64,000 nucleotides of DNA, from the NCBI RefSeq assembly GCF_043290135.1, contig NC_134704.1:9481501-9545500 (forward strand). Reading direction: 5' to 3'. The notes below the pieces were generated by a model. It was not told where the DNA came from, did not search any database, and saw only the letters and a program-made list of their open reading frames with translations. This stretch comes from Rhipicephalus microplus. Taxonomy: Eukaryota > Arthropoda > Arachnida > Ixodida > Ixodidae. Shown here piece by piece: positions 24,425 to 37,454 of the stretch; position 1 is the stretch's first letter, and each line of letters opens with the position of its first letter. The position numbers and the translations under genes are program-made.

Positions 24425-24545
24425 TGCTTAGATTCGGGCGCACGTTAAAGAACACAAGATGGTCGAGATTTTTGAAGCCCTTCACTGCGGCCCCTCATAT
24501 TTGTATTATGGTTTTCGAACGTAAAACCGCAACTACAATATAATC
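24425..24545 (+). mobile_element. Ruka-like SINE, 3' half only
   Basis: Contains the SINE body from AGATTCGGGCGCACGTTAAA through TTTTCGAACGTAAAACC and an AT-rich tail. The tRNA-like head is missing, and the fragment abuts the RTE fragment directly. Confidence 0.75.
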
Positions 24546-27500
24546 AAGAAATTACCCTTAGCACTCATGCAAGTATATCATTATTGCACTTAACCTCCAC
24601 CGAAATATGCTCGCTGCGGCCAGCAGTCAAAATAGCGTACTCGACATCAGCAGCGCAACATCTTAGACTCGAAGCAATCACTTCATGTTAACAAGAGCAT
24701 AACCACTCGCCGAGCAGCGATCAGTGTCATGAAGCCCAGCCCAAGGGGTGCACTGCCTTGGTTGCTTTCGCAGAAAAAAAATAAAGGAAAGTGACTTGGC
24801 ACCCCACGAGGGAGTGCCCCCAGACGCTTAGCCGGTTTCTCGCGCCACGTCGAGTTTTCATAAGCGGCGTGTGCTAGTGATTCCCGTCAAAACAAATCAC
24901 GAAATCCAATGACCGTGGCTATACGGCTTCAGCTTCGCACAGCGACGCCCGCTGCGAAAGCTGCTGTTTGTGTAGGGGAGCGGCAGTAAGAAAAACAAGG
25001 CGATGGTCCTCCTCCGTGCACGCCCGTAGTTCCGGGCCGATGTCCGGCGACGAGGAAGAAAAACCAATTGTGGCCGCACCGCTTCGTGGGAGATAAAGGA
25101 AAAGAAAGGAGGGTGCTGGGAGGGAGAAGAAGAAAGTACGTTGATTCCTCTCGCCTGGTCGGGCGGAAACCCGGCAGCCATCGATTTACGGAAGCCATTC
25201 GATAAGGCCATTACGGGACCGATAAAAGGCGCTCGACGCCCAAACAGTGGACGAGCTCGCTATGAAGCAATGTTTTTGCTTGTTTTTCATTTTCGGACAA
25301 TGAGATTTCTTTTTCTTACCTTTTTTCTGCTCTCAGCTCGGCCCCTCGAATACTGATACTGGTGTTTTCTTCCGGCGTAAGTGCACCCTCTATGCTGGAT
25401 ATTGCGGCTGGAAACTGTGGTTACGAGTTGGCAGCTTTCCTTTTCGACCACCACTACCACTGCTCACGGTCCAATATGTCAACAAAGCCTCATATATTCG
25501 TGTACTCTCAATCCTTTTGAGGACTATGTGATGACGCAGAGAATATTGTGGCGGAGCAGGGAAGGGGGGGGGGGGGGGCAGGAGGTACACTGAATGCAAC
25601 AAAGTAGACAACTGGACAAGTTTGTATCTATCGTTACAGGAGAACACGCACTAAATGCGATGACGAAGAGAGAAAAACAGAACTAAATTTATTGAAGAAA
25701 AACTGAAGAAAATCGCATAGAGAGTAGCACGCATGCGTTTGTAGCGATACTTCGGGGTTGTTTAAGCTAGACACATCTGAAGACCGTCCAGGCGAAGAAG
25801 CGTGGGAGCAATTCCGCACAGGCAAGCAACCACAAGTTGACATGATGATTTCGGGCTCTCAACTCGTTTTTCTGTTCCGACTCTCATTCTTCCTCGGGCA
25901 CCCTCCTCGAGACAAGTCGTTAAATAGCGCCTCTAACAAGAGCATCTGGCAAAGAACGAACTCCACCTGTAGCTGAAAAAGAAAAGGCTTTCCGCGTGAC
26001 ATTGCCTTCGCGACACGTGACTACGCAGAAAACGTTACTGAACGATATCAGTCAAACATTATTCGAAAGCCCGACGGCATGGCGATATGATAGAGGTTTT
26101 CATTAGGACGTATTGGCCAGCTAGCTCAAACCGGAGTTTTGCGAGGAAACTACATGTAACAACGACAATGATACAAAGTTGTCAAGTAGGAGTGTAACAA
26201 CAATGGTAAATATGGAAAGACGACGCAGCTTGCCCGAGCCAACAGTGCGGGAAGACATTGAGTGATGCGCTTGTCTTCATAAAAAAATATTTTGAATCGA
26301 AGATTTTCTGAGAAAAGAAAATTCAGAGTGGTAACAATGCAGAGCCGGACAACAGAAAAAAGTACACAAGGAGAACCTGTATTACAGTAAATGCAGCATG
26401 CACAGAATGAAGCCGCAGATTTATCGTCGACTCACGCATACCATATTGACAGAGGACCTGGACGCTTCCCTGGTTCCGCGACTGCGTTCAACGTCCTTCT
26501 TATGCCACCAAGTAGGCTTATCGAAGCGTCCGAACTCCGAGGCTAACACTCGTCAATGTCACAAACCATAAGCTCAGAAGCTCGCCGTGCCATCGCTCGA
26601 TACATTTTGCTCCCTCGCTATTGTGCTGCGAAAGAAAGTAGTATTTTCACTGTCGCTCCGTGGAAGTTTTGCGGAAGGTCGCCGTCGCCTGAGACGTGCT
26701 CGACGGAAATGGAAGCGCGTGCTTTCTGTCGCCTTATGCAAACGCGCTGCCGCGCACAGCGTCGCCGCCTTATGCGTGGTTCCGGTGTCAGCTCGGGAGA
26801 GGAATCTCCCTTTTTGCATCGCACGGGGGCTCGGGAAAAATAAAACAATGTCAGCGAAAATATGCCTCCATCTGAAACAGAGGCGGAAAAAAATTAAATC
26901 CCGAAGGGGTTTTCGGAAGAAAGATAAGAACTGCGTGACCGAAGACAAAGCGATCCAGGAACCGCGAAGCTCCACCAAGCATTGGCCTAGGAAACTATTG
27001 GAGTTTCAAAAATAGGGCTTTTGGTTTCCTTTTGCTCCCCCCCCCCCCCGCTTTTTAGGTGCGAAATATTCGAGCTGTAAACGTGATATATCGGAATATG
27101 TATTTCTAAAACAGTCCCATAGACACGTGATGTAATAATGCGGCTAAATATTTGTTTGGCGTTATTGTCTGCATGCTGCTTGTTGACTTTTGGAGCTCAC
27201 TATGCGATGGCCAACATTACTTGCCTTCCTTCCATTTATTCACGCGCTAAAAAAAAAATGTCTTGAATATGCATAGATAAAAAGTGTACAGTACTGTACT
27301 TCATTACATTGTCTTGAGTCATACTGCATTGAAAATGTATTATTGGCATTTGGAGTGTGGTGTCAACCGTTTTTTGAAGAAATAAAACAGGCACACGCGT
27401 TGTAAGTTATTCTTTGAATATGGCGTGTGCCTCCGTAAATCGTCCCCACCTTACTAATTTTCGTCGAACCTGTCATTATAAAAACATCCATGAAATGCAT

Positions 27501-28681
27501 TCGTTCACGATATTCACGAAAGTTTGCGAGAGGCCCAATTTACTCAATAATTAGTTCGCAATGATTGTTTTTTACCGGTTTGGGGCTTTCGCTAGTAAAA
27601 CGCCCGAAAACCATGACTGCAGCCTGTACTTTCTCTGAAGGAACGTTCTGTCATATGAGCTATTTTTTTTTTCGAAGTACAGTTTAGGGCCTAGTGAACT
27701 CCAACATGGAAATCTTCCGTGAATTTTTCATTGTAAGAGAGCGCGCAGAACTGTTCAGTTCAAAATGTGGACATAACTGAAATTGGCAATTAGCTGCAAT
27801 GGATATTGATACCCAAAATTTTGTTGCCTTTAACGACTTCATGCGCATCAAGCTTCAGGTTTCAATGAGCTCACGATTCCATTCGCGAACGTATAGTTTC
27901 AATTGGGAAGCATATATCTTTTTTTTCTTCTGTAATCCAACCTTCGCCTTGTCACGATTCTCTTTCACTGTTCAACTTTTCTTCCAGCTTTAATGGGTCG
28001 TTTTTAAGGTAAAATTATGGTAAAAGTCTTATGGGCTTATGCGCCGACAACCTTATTGGCCACTCATGTACCATATAAAAAAGAATAGCAACACGAATGC
28101 CGTACGATCTGAACGAGTTTATTACGGTGTCACTGTTTGCAAACGCTCCTTCCATTATCTTTATTAGCTATCCTTCCAATAATGGGAAGACCTGGCTGTA
28201 CTTCTTACTCAACAGGTTCGTGTTAATGGCTCGCCCTGCATTTACGTGCTCTAATTAGAATAAGCGATCCCGGAGCCATTGTCCTCATTCGCCTTTTTAT
28301 CTCTCCATCAGTGCACGCAGCAAGGCGCACACTGGGCTTTCCTTCTCAGTGTCCCCAATGAACCGCTTCCATCTTCCTTTGCAAGCTATCGGTGCTTGCC
28401 AATGACCAGGTTTGTGCCAGGACTCGACGGCGCCATTTATAGTGAAGTGCGTGCTCGAGTGACTTCGCGAACGCGCTTTGAGTGGCCTCACTGGGAGGAC
28501 GACAACGTCGAAGGCTGATTGGGTCTTTGAGGTCGCCCTATCCATTATGTGCGCACTTTTCAGTTCCCGCCGCTTCAAAGGCACCGCTGATGTGGTTAAA
28601 CGAGAGCCCAGCAGAAGCGGTCAAGGCGGGGGTTCTAGTCAGCGTCTGGAAGAGCCCGAGCGGGAACGAAATTTGAATACG

Positions 28682-28684
<3 letters not shown>
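24546..28684. other. Unrecognised sequence, about 4.1 kb
   Basis: No supported gene. G15 (25564-25578) and a C-rich run (27038-27050) are simple repeats. 26556-27015 is CpG-rich with open frames on three frames (up to 142 aa plus, 134 aa minus). Their translations are Arg-rich without recognisable domains, so I do not call a gene. 28420-28680 is another moderately GC-rich patch. Confidence 0.4.

Positions 28685-28768
<84 letters not shown>
28685..28768. repeat. (TA)n microsatellite
   Basis: About 84 bp of perfect TA repeat. Confidence 0.95.
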
Positions 28769-28770
<2 letters not shown>

Positions 28771-28973
28771 CGAGGAGCAATCTCGACAGTAGTGTATACA
28801 TTGTCTGTAGTCAGCACTCGTCAAACTAGGAGGAACTCAGTGTATGGACAAGCCTTTCCTAAAGGTACGGGAACGGAATAAGTGGATGATTCAGTACGCC
28901 GTTGATAAACAACGAACAATAGTCTATAGTTACATTACAGTAATAATTCATGCAGGCTACTTCTTATATTCTT

Positions 28974-29125
28974 GGCTGCTGACCCAAAAGCGGTCGGTTC
29001 GATCCCTGCCGCCGCAGTCGGATTTTAAATTAGAGACTTGTGTACCTAGATCTAAGTCCACGTTTTAGTACCGCCGAAGGTGGAAATTTCCAGAGCCCTT
29101 CATCACGATGTGAGTCTTGGTCCAG
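28974..29125 (+). mobile_element. Ruka-like SINE, 5'-truncated and diverged
   Basis: Starts at GGCTGCTGACCC, keeps a good B box (GGTTCGATCCC), then the body (CTAGATCTAAGTCCACGTTT) and GGAAATTTCCAGAGCCC. The A-box region is missing. Confidence 0.75.
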
Positions 29126-29149
29126 AAATTATTGCTGCAATAGCAATTA

Positions 29150-29290
29150 TGTGGACACTGTCGCTGTATTTCCGCCACCAACGTCATGTCCCAAATATGT
29201 ATATGCATACGTACTGTCGGCTAAATCTTTAACAACTGTGCGTAGTGTCCAGTTTTCTTGTCTGTCAGTGGCATAATTTGAAACGAAGTT
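29150..29290 (+). repeat. Foldback pair, left arm
   Basis: Reverse-complement similarity with 29340-29470. The shared core on this strand is GTCGGCTAAATC versus GTCGGCCAAATC, with consistent flanks. On the strand where each arm is open, both read NDLADSAY/KDLADSTY-like residues, showing the similarity spans tens of bases. Confidence 0.6.
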
Positions 29291-29339
29291 AAGAAAATTT
29301 CTTCGTGAACGCGAGCTTTGTGGGCATACACGTAATCTC

Positions 29340-29470
29340 ACTTTTTGTGAAACTTAATCCAGTCGTGTGGTAAAGACACAACGAAAGAACGGCCACTCAT
29401 TCACGATTGCAAATGATTTGGCCGACTCTGCATATATGATAGTGGTGGTGCATGGTATTGTTGGCGGCGT
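29340..29470 (-). repeat. Foldback pair, right arm, ending at a (TAG)n array
   Basis: Partner of 29150-29290, with a ~50-bp spacer. The distal end abuts the (TAG)n microsatellite, as seen for elements ending in a simple repeat. Confidence 0.6.
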
Positions 29471-29477
29471 TGGTAGT

Positions 29478-29484
29478 AGTAGTA

Positions 29485-29561
<77 letters not shown>
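29478..29561. repeat. (TAG)n microsatellite
   Basis: About 28 units with one GAA interruption. Poly-Ser and poly-Tyr ORFs here are artefacts. Confidence 0.95.
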
Positions 29562-29562
<1 letters not shown>

Positions 29563-30340
29563 TGAACGCATTTTACACCGCCCGGTGCCAGGCGACAGAA
29601 AACGATGAATAAAGAAATGTGTTGCAGGTCCTTTTTTTTTCTTTCTTGTAATCAAACAGTACCGTTAGTTCGTATTGCGCTTTGCTTATTTTGGCCTTCA
29701 TCATGTCAGAAACAAATGTCATGTGCCGTAATACTTAAAGACTGCAATGTCGCAGACCCACGCGATACATTTCCTACATTAGCTTTATTTAAAAAATTAA
29801 CAGCTACGCCAGATGTAGGTGGAAAGGGCATGTTTCATTCAATCACTGAAAGTCATACAATGAAGCACAGTGTACTATTATAGGTTTATAGATATTGAAT
29901 TTTACAGGTACCGGAAAATGACAATATATTTATAGCGAGCCCAACGTACAGATAAACAAACACAGATTGTTGTGAATGGTAGATAGCAAATAAATAAGCA
30001 GTGGGCAGCTCCTCGACATGGAGCAGCTGATAACAAATGATGTTTCTAACGCCTTGCAAAGTACCGCCGAATTCACGTGTTAAACGGCAAGCCGCGAAAG
30101 GTACTTGTTGAGCGAAAGGGTGCGCAGGGAAAAAATGGCGAAAGCCACAGTGAGAAAAATTCGGCAGATTCCACCTGCCTAGAAATCGACTTTATGTTAA
30201 ACGTGCGGAGAGAAGGAGACCGTGTAGTAATTTTCACAGCGAAAGCTGGTATGACATCATAACTCGAGTCACGCACAGTTGTCCGCCGCGCACCACTGGT
30301 GTCCGAAGCCACATCGCACGAAATTAGGAAAACACCTATC
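29562..30340. other. No recognisable feature
   Basis: Contains the short plus ORF 29605-29883 without motifs. No RNA or repeat was recognised. Confidence 0.4.
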
Positions 30341-30344
30341 ACCA

Positions 30345-30415
30345 AAGACACAATGGGGCTCGAACCTGGATCTGCTGGGTGCCAGCTCAGCATTCTACCA
30401 CATAGCTACGCTGGT
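30345..30415 (-). repeat. tRNA-like module (pseudogene or SINE head)
   Basis: The reverse strand shows an A box (TAGCTATGTGG) and a near-perfect B box (GGTTCGAGCCC) at tRNA-like spacing, with a TGCTG/CAGCA anticodon-type stem. The anticodon loop would be too long (10 nt) and the acceptor stem does not pair, so it is not called as a functional tRNA. Confidence 0.6.
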
Positions 30416-30419
30416 GCAT

Positions 30420-31079
30420 GTGACTTGTTGGCAAACTTGCCTTAGGCAGGCTTGCTGTCGGGAAAGCAATCGCGTTAATATGAACTATAAAGTGTTTTAA
30501 AAAAGCAAAAGAACAACCAGTCGTCGCACAATGCGAATAACGTAATGAGTGGGCCGTCCAGTGATCCAACTCATTACAAAAGCTTGTTCTTGTTCCCCTA
30601 TTAACTGTGGTGCATACCCACGTCAGCAACAATTCCTCATCGTCTTCAGCCAGTGCATGAAAAATGGGCACAAAATTTCTTGCAAGTCTTTAGTGGATAT
30701 TACGCTTCTAAAAATGACAAAAAATGGCATAGAGAATGACGGCCTGCTACCCAAAAAATTATTATTAATGACCTAGTGGGTATCAAGCAAGTGTGCTTGC
30801 AGTAGTTACCCAATAAGTGTTTAGAAAATGCTCTGAAAGGCTGCTCTTCTAGCTTTTGTTGTGACTGTGCTGCGCCTTCCACGCAGACCTGGCGTTTTTT
30901 TATTGAGCGACACTTCATGAAATTACGCTAAATATATGTACAAAAGTCACAGATGCTTATATAACCAGGTGTTTGCACTTGTGCAATGATGCTAACTGGA
31001 ACATACGTATAAGCAACGCCAGAAGCTCATGATGATCTTGAAGATGCTGGCCTTGGACACTGCTGCATAAATCAACTTC
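30420..31079. other. No recognisable feature
   Basis: Open frames without motifs. The left edge may belong to the repeat carrying the tRNA-like module at 30345-30415. Confidence 0.4.
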
Positions 31080-31390
31080 AGCGCATGGCAACTAACCAGA
31101 ATGAATGTTAACCCGACGTGACGGTTGTATCAAAGGAGTACTTATGTAATGTTTATAAAATTGGGTAGGCAGCACTGCAACCCCTATTGGCGTTTCACGA
31201 AGATTAGCGTCTATTCGAAAAATAGTTCCGGGACCTGGCGTAGCTCAATGGTAAAACGTTTCACCCCCACGCAGAATGCTTGGGTTCGATTCTAGCTGGG
31301 ACCCTGACAGTGGCTACCGCTGTCGGGTATTTCTTAACGCTCGCACGTTGAAATTGCTCATGTGTGTTCTCGTCGTTCCTGCAGGGGTAG
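31080..31390 (+). repeat. Composite repeat: unique body followed by tRNA-like module (copy A)
   Basis: A ~120-bp body (from TTAACCCGACGTGACGG to CACGAAGATTAGCGTC) precedes a tRNA-like module at 31230-31305 with A box TAGCTCAATGG and B box GGTTCGATTC. A downstream part contains TTCTTAACGCTCGCACGTT. The same three-part order, inverted, is found at 45650-45950, and partial copies lie at 45980-46055 and 46500-46690. The body lies upstream of the tRNA-like part, the reverse of ordinary SINE order. Confidence 0.7.
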
Positions 31391-31624
31391 ATACTAAATG
31401 TCAATCACTTGCAGCATATAATCGCATACCAGCACACATACCCGCCCGTGAGTATGTACCACTGTGTGGCGGCAAGTGTTTGACGACGTACGGGATGGGA
31501 TTGTGACATTATTCATGTCTTGACCAGCACGTCACATTAGTCACACCATCTTACGCTCCTATGCTAGGTTCGGTTCACACCAAAATTAAGGGGGTGACGC
31601 CGAGAGCTCCCAAACCTAAGCGGA

Positions 31625-31746
<122 letters not shown>

Positions 31747-31749
31747 CGC

Positions 31750-33720
31750 TCAAAGTCGCCGAAGCTCGCTAAGAAATGTTTCGCATTTAATAAAAAGAAT
31801 AATAAAAGAACACTGAAGCCCGTAGGGTCGGATCGAGCAGCAAAAGAAGGCGCATAGCGGTAGATCAAGCCAGCTTTATCCCGCATATCATTTGCACGCG
31901 CAATGAGGAGCGTTGCTGCGAGGCATCAGCACTCGGAGTACACGAACGCACTGGTGCGGATGTAGCTTTTGGCATTCCAGCGGGCAATAAATCTAGGCGA
32001 GAACTTGCATTCGGCGCGAAGTAGCGAAAAAAAGTAGGTACGAACAAGAAGTCTGAAAGGTTGTTGACTCACACCGCTTATACCCTTGCGTGCAGCTTGT
32101 AAACGGGAAGGGTTCAAAGAAGGATAAAAAATAAATAAAAAGAAAAGTGTTGTGTCATCCCGTATTCAAGTTCGTAAATCACGGCTCGGCTATCGACACA
32201 GCTTGGCTGAATGTTAAGAGGAAGTAAAAAAAAAACTATACCCTTGCCTTTTATCCCCTGCCCTCTTGCGGCCATGTTTACCGTTATTGCTTCTTTTATA
32301 TTCAGATAAGAAGTAGGGGTATGCAGCCTAGTGAATGCATGAGAAAAAGGGGTGCGTGGTTAGGTGAAAGTAAAGGAGAGGTTTCGATACAATGAGGGAG
32401 ATCAATATCCGTTGGCTGCCAGATATCAGCGTGTGTAGGGGATCATCGGTCCACGCACGGCAGGTAACCGACGATACCGGTATTTTGGAGGAGGTATAGT
32501 TGGGGGAAGTGTGCCTAACTTTAAACTGGCTTTGTTACATCATCCATGTACGGTGACCGACAATGCACTACAAGAGAAGACAAGCGATTCTAATCGAGTA
32601 TGCGCACGTGAGTGATCGAGGCGCGTCATTGGACAGATTTAGTTGCACGTCCACAGCACCCGTACGGGCGCAGCCTCACATTACGAATGGCTTCCAGGCT
32701 GCGTCCACACGGCTGCTGTGGACTCACAGCTACAGCTGTCTATTATCTTTTATTCAAAGCAAAAAAAAAAAAGTTGATGGCACACAACAGCTGCCACATA
32801 AGACATTGTCGTAGTGACTGCTAAACGTGCAATCTTGCTGAAGAGAAACCTGCTTCGGGAATTGGTGAACATTTTGTAACACTATCTTATCAGTCTTCAT
32901 GATAACTAACATGCAATGACGCCACGGAATTTAAAGACGATGTAATTGGTAGTACTTATATTGTGGACATGCAAAAAAGTAATGTGGAAGAAAAAATAAC
33001 CTACTGCTGAGAGGTACCGAACCTGCAACTTTTGAATTAACACCTCATATGCTAAAGCATCAGGCGCTATATTTTGTATACACTTCTTGACGTGATTGCA
33101 TTTTAGTTTTCATCATTATGGTGCCTAACGAAAGAGAACGAGCCATTAAACTTCGCTTCTTTGCATAAATCGTGTTGTTTTGCGTGAAGTCAAAACCCTT
33201 TTATCCTAAGAAAACCCCTTACCTTCTTACATTGCGTAAGTTTAGTACAATGTAATGTCTCGAGCGGAAAGACGAGTGGGCTGAGAGAAATACAACGTGT
33301 TTAGACAAAAAGGTTACCGATTTGCAGTGCTTGGCACTCTACTATGGGAAAGCTGAAGGCCATCCCGTTCGCCTCACACTTTATGAGGCCATGCCGACAA
33401 CAATTACGGCTTCGAAAGAGCACTGTACAGTCAACAATAAAAATTTAGACAGATCCACGAAGTGGGTGGCACGAAAACAAACTTGCATATGAATGAAGGA
33501 GAGGTTCAAATTCTGCATGTTATGTTTTCGGAGATCAATATGGCACTAAGTTTTCGAGCGTGTGTTGCAAAGCTCCGTTTGTTCCGTTTTTCTTGTCTTC
33601 CAGTTCGGGTGATCTCGGGATTCCCGTTCGCTTTCTTCCTGTTTCGTATTTACATTTAAGACAATGCTGCTATTGAGATGACGTGATTTGTAATCCTTGT
33701 CGCGCCCTGATGAATCCCTT
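31750..33720. other. Unrecognised sequence, about 2 kb
   Basis: No supported gene or element. Confidence 0.45.
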
Positions 33721-33724
33721 CCTT

Positions 33725-36612
33725 TTCTCCAATGGCGATCGTATTTGAGAGAGCATCAGGTTCTCCTCTAGAGTGTAAAATTAAAAACCACGCTACGGTA
33801 CACTTCTTTGTTCAGTGTTTACACAATCGCACTTTTTATGTGTTACTATGCGACTCCTCTGTCTCGGTTCTTGAAAATCTTGATGATTACGTGACCTGTC
33901 ATATAAAACCAGAAGACAAAATAATTCTCGCTGGTGATTTCAATTTTCCGAATATCAATTTGAACAATTTATCTACGCAGTCTTCTGATTTAGGTGAGAC
34001 AAAATGGTTGACATAGCTTTTAATTACAATTTGCTACAGTTTGTATTACAACCTACTAGAATAAATTTGCAATTTCAACACTAGATCTCTTTTTGTTAGC
34101 GGTACTGTTAAAAATGATGTATTGTGTGATGTTGTACCGGGAATATCTGATCATGAAGCTATAGTTTCAACTTAAACTGATGCTTCGTATGATGAGATCA
34201 CTGTCAATCGCCAGTACCCGACCTTTTCTCTTGCCGATGATGAGTCAATTATTGATTTTTTTGGCCTCTCCTTTAATGCTTTCTCAGAAAAAAACGAGCA
34301 ATGTAAGCGATCTATGGCTTGCTTTCAAAAACATTGGTAGGGCATGTGTAGAACAATGTCTGCCACTAATAGCTAAAAAAAATCACCAAGTAAAGATCCT
34401 TGGATCATTCAAAAAACGCTCCAGCTACAACGCAAACATAGGAGACTGAAAAATAAGAAAACCAGAAATCCGTTTTGCTCTTCACTAGAATATTTTATTA
34501 GCACATTAGCAACAAAACTGAAAGTACAAACTCGGAAGGATAAGGCAAAATACTATGGTATATCACTTCCCTCGTTTATTAAGGCGTAACAAGAAAAGTT
34601 TTGGAGATCAATCAAGCTGAGTTCTTGTAGCTTTACCTCATTTTCCCTAAATCGGCATATCATCAATCATGACACAGCTGTGTCTGCTACTTTCAACAAA
34701 CACTTTAGATTGGCATTTACAACAGATAATGGTTTTCTTCCAATGTTCAATATGTCTTTGCCACCTATGTCTGATGTAAGAATCCCTGAGCAGGGTATTC
34801 TAAACATTCTGCCTAATATAGACGTTAAAAATCCCCTAGCCCAGACGATATCCCCAACGCCTTCTTAAAAAGATATGCAGAGTGGTGTGAAAAATAGTTA
34901 CTCGTATTGTTCAAAAAATCTCTCGGTCGCGGTTTGTTGCCGGAGGACTGGAGAACTACAAGAATCATACCACTCTTTAAATCTGGTGATAAGTCCGACA
35001 TTGCAAATTATCGTCCCATTTCATTGACATCTAATTCTTGTAAAATCTTCGAGCACATAATTTATAAACATATAGTCAAATTTCTTAAAAAATATAAAGT
35101 TTTAACAGATATAAAACATGGCTTTAGACGTGGGCATTTTACGAATATGTAATTATACTAAATTACACATGATTTTTTGAAGGTATAAATAAGAGATATC
35201 AGACAGACGCTATATATACATGGATTTTAGTAAAGCGTTTGATAAAGTATCGCACAGTAATTTACTTTACAAACTAGGTTTTATTATAACAAATAATACT
35301 CTACTGGCATAGATTAGAGCTGACCTGATGAACCGTTAGCAATACGTTTTTTTAATGGCACTTGCTCAGGTCAAGTTGACTCTTTCTGGCGTACCTCAGG
35401 GGTCCGTGCTTGGCCCCCTATTATTTTTGATATATAAAAATGACATCGCCACTGATATAAATGTTAAGATTAAACTATATGCAGAAGACTGCGTGATTTA
35501 TGAAACAGTTTGGTCAATCGAGTATCAGATTAGATTAAATGAAAACTTCCAAAGAATCATATCATGGTGTGATGAGTGGCATATGACTAATAATTATGAC
35601 AAGATGGTTTTATGCGAATAACCCGCAAAAAGAAACCACCTTTTTTTCATTACGGGGCAAACGGAAACACCCTCTCGGAGGTCGATGAGTATAAAAGCCT
35701 GGGTCTTTGGTTCACAAATAATTTATCATGGTCGAAACATATAGACATTTTACAAATAAGGCATTGCGTAAATTATTATTTTTCAGACGATCCCTAAAAT
35801 TATCAACTTTTTTCCGTCTGTTTCCTTGCACACCGGTCCATTATATTTACTATGCTTGAATATGTCGTGCCCATCTGGGACCCATACACCAAAAGAAATA
35901 TCAGCAAACTCAAAGGAATACAAAAAAAGTAGTTAGTTACATATATAACTCATATGGTTGGTCATCAATTACTGAATTCATCAAACGACCTGGGTGACCC
36001 TCAGCTAGCCACAGGGGTAGAATTTGCCGGCTGAAATAATTTTGCCAAATGCTTAAAGGGCATTAAAACATAGATTCCTGTCCCATTATCAATCATTCTC
36101 AGGGTTACGAAACCAGGTAAAGTCATTCTTTCATGATAGCCCCTCAACTTTCTCGAAATAACTGCTTCAAATACTCTTTTTTTCTCAAGAACTATTGTTG
36201 ATTGGAATAACCTCCCCGACAATATTATAACACAAGCCCCGCTTTCTTTGTTTGAAAAATATTTGCAGTAGCACGTTAGCACCATGGAATATACTTCTTT
36301 TTTATTATTCGTTCCTAATCTTGTTCAATTTCATAAATGTTCTCCTTGAAATTATGTTATTTTTGCATTTATTGAGCTTGTCCTTGTAGTCTTGCATTTT
36401 ACAGTTAATATTTGCTGTTAAACTCCGTTGTGTTCTTGTTCATTTTCTTAGCCTCATTGTTCGATCTGTATGCATTGTATTTCACACTTCATGTATTTTC
36501 TTTGAAAACTAGTGTGCCTTTCTATAATATCATGTATCAATGTATCACACCTGCTATATAGTCTCTGCTTGAGACTGCAGTATCAATAAATAAAAATAAA
36601 TAAATAAAAAGC
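33725..36612 (+). mobile_element. Degenerate CR1-like LINE, 5'-truncated
   Basis: Plus-strand element starting inside the endonuclease, followed by RT, a CR1-type C terminus and a ~340-bp 3' UTR that ends in an (AATA)n-rich tail (about 36575-36612). There is no ORF1 and no RNase H. It has many stops and frame changes, so it is much older than the minus-strand CR1-like copy at 3.4-7.75 kb and belongs to a different lineage: the tail and C terminus differ. Confidence 0.8.
33732..36270 (+). pseudogene. CR1-like LINE ORF2 pseudogene (endonuclease, RT, C-terminal region)
   Basis: Readable pieces in order: endonuclease motif IILAGDFNFPNINL near 33920-33965; RT fingers RIIPLFKSGDKSDIANYRPI near 34960-35020; the palm motif MDFSKAFDKVSH at 35221; GVPQGSVLGPLLFLIY near 35388; and the catalytic box, which reads YAED rather than YADD, near 35480. 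The thumb-region motif DEYKSLGLWF is near 35685, and the C-terminal SRTIVDWNNLPDNIITQAP near 36190. Stops separate most pieces, for example after 34016, 35152 and 35621. The Asp-to-Glu change in the catalytic box, with the stops, rules out activity. Confidence 0.82.
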
Positions 36613-37196
36613 GCAAGCTTTTCTATTTTTGTCTATGCTAGAAAGAGAAAGCTTAAATATATTACTATTTTCTTGCCATTGGTTATTAGGAACTCCATCC
36701 CTGAAGCGTAAAATAATTACACCTAAAGATGTGATAAAATGCTAGTTAAAGAAGCCATAAAAATTGAAGAGTATCGATGAGCAAATCATTAAGGTTGTGA
36801 ACAATATCTTTATGTAGTTTATGTTTATCTTCTATAAAAACAGATCCCTCTGGTAATAGTGGACCCACTGATTTCCACTCTGAGCCTCTTCTGGTAAGTG
36901 AGTCACAAATATTTGTTTCATTTGTTTTGTTAGGTTCTTAGGTTATGAATAAAGTGAGAAACCTTGAGTAATTCTTAAATTTAGCCCAAATTAAATTTGA
37001 GTTTGATAGTAACATTTCACTGAAAGAAAAACGAATAGGTTAATGTAATCAAAATTATTTGAATGAAGTTTATTGAGCAGGCAAATTGATAACCTTGACC
37101 AATAAGTTTGTGCCTTAAATAAAAATATAAAGTGCGTGAGTGGCAAAATTAAGAAGTGATGTACGGTGATGCACGAATTAGAGAGCGAACATTACC
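36613..37196. other. AT-rich sequence without recognisable feature
   Basis: No ORF longer than background and no repeat recognised. Confidence 0.45.
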
Positions 37197-37210
37197 TGCA
37201 GTTCAGGTTC

Positions 37211-37454
37211 ACTCCACCGCGGTGTTCTAGTGGCTAAGGTACTCGGCTGCTGACCCGCAGGTCGCCGTATCGAATCCTGGCTGCGGCAGCCGCATTTTCG
37301 AAGAAGCCGGAAATGTTGTAGGCCCATGTGCTCAGATTTGGGTGCACGTCAAAGAACTCCACGTGGTCGAAACTTCCGGAGCTCTTCCACTACGGCGTCT
37401 CTAATAATCATATGGAGGTTTTGAGACGTTAAACCCTACATACCATCATCATCA
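37211..37454 (+). mobile_element. Ruka-like SINE, full length, with perfect 14-bp TSD
   Basis: Complete head (GTTCTAGTGGCTAAGG A box; TATCGAATCCTGG B box), body (AGATTTGGGTGCACGTCAAA) and (CAT)n tail. TGCAGTTCAGGTTC flanks it exactly at 37197-37210 and 37455-37468. Clean TSDs and an intact head make it one of the younger SINE insertions here. Confidence 0.92.

Noticed and set aside
26587..27015. 142-aa Arg/Lys-rich plus-strand ORF as a host gene
   Set aside because: CpG-rich DNA gives long chance frames; three frames are open over the same stretch and no motif, splice context or homologue is recognised.
28769..28830. Further hammerhead core beside the TA array at 28.7 kb
   Set aside because: GACGAGGAGC...CTCGACAG resembles part of the motif but lacks CUGANGA and GAAA in order.
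30345..30415. tRNA gene
   Set aside because: A and B boxes are present, but the anticodon loop is too long and the acceptor stem does not pair. It is treated as a tRNA-like repeat. The same applies to 31230-31305, 45745-45822 and 49419-49495.
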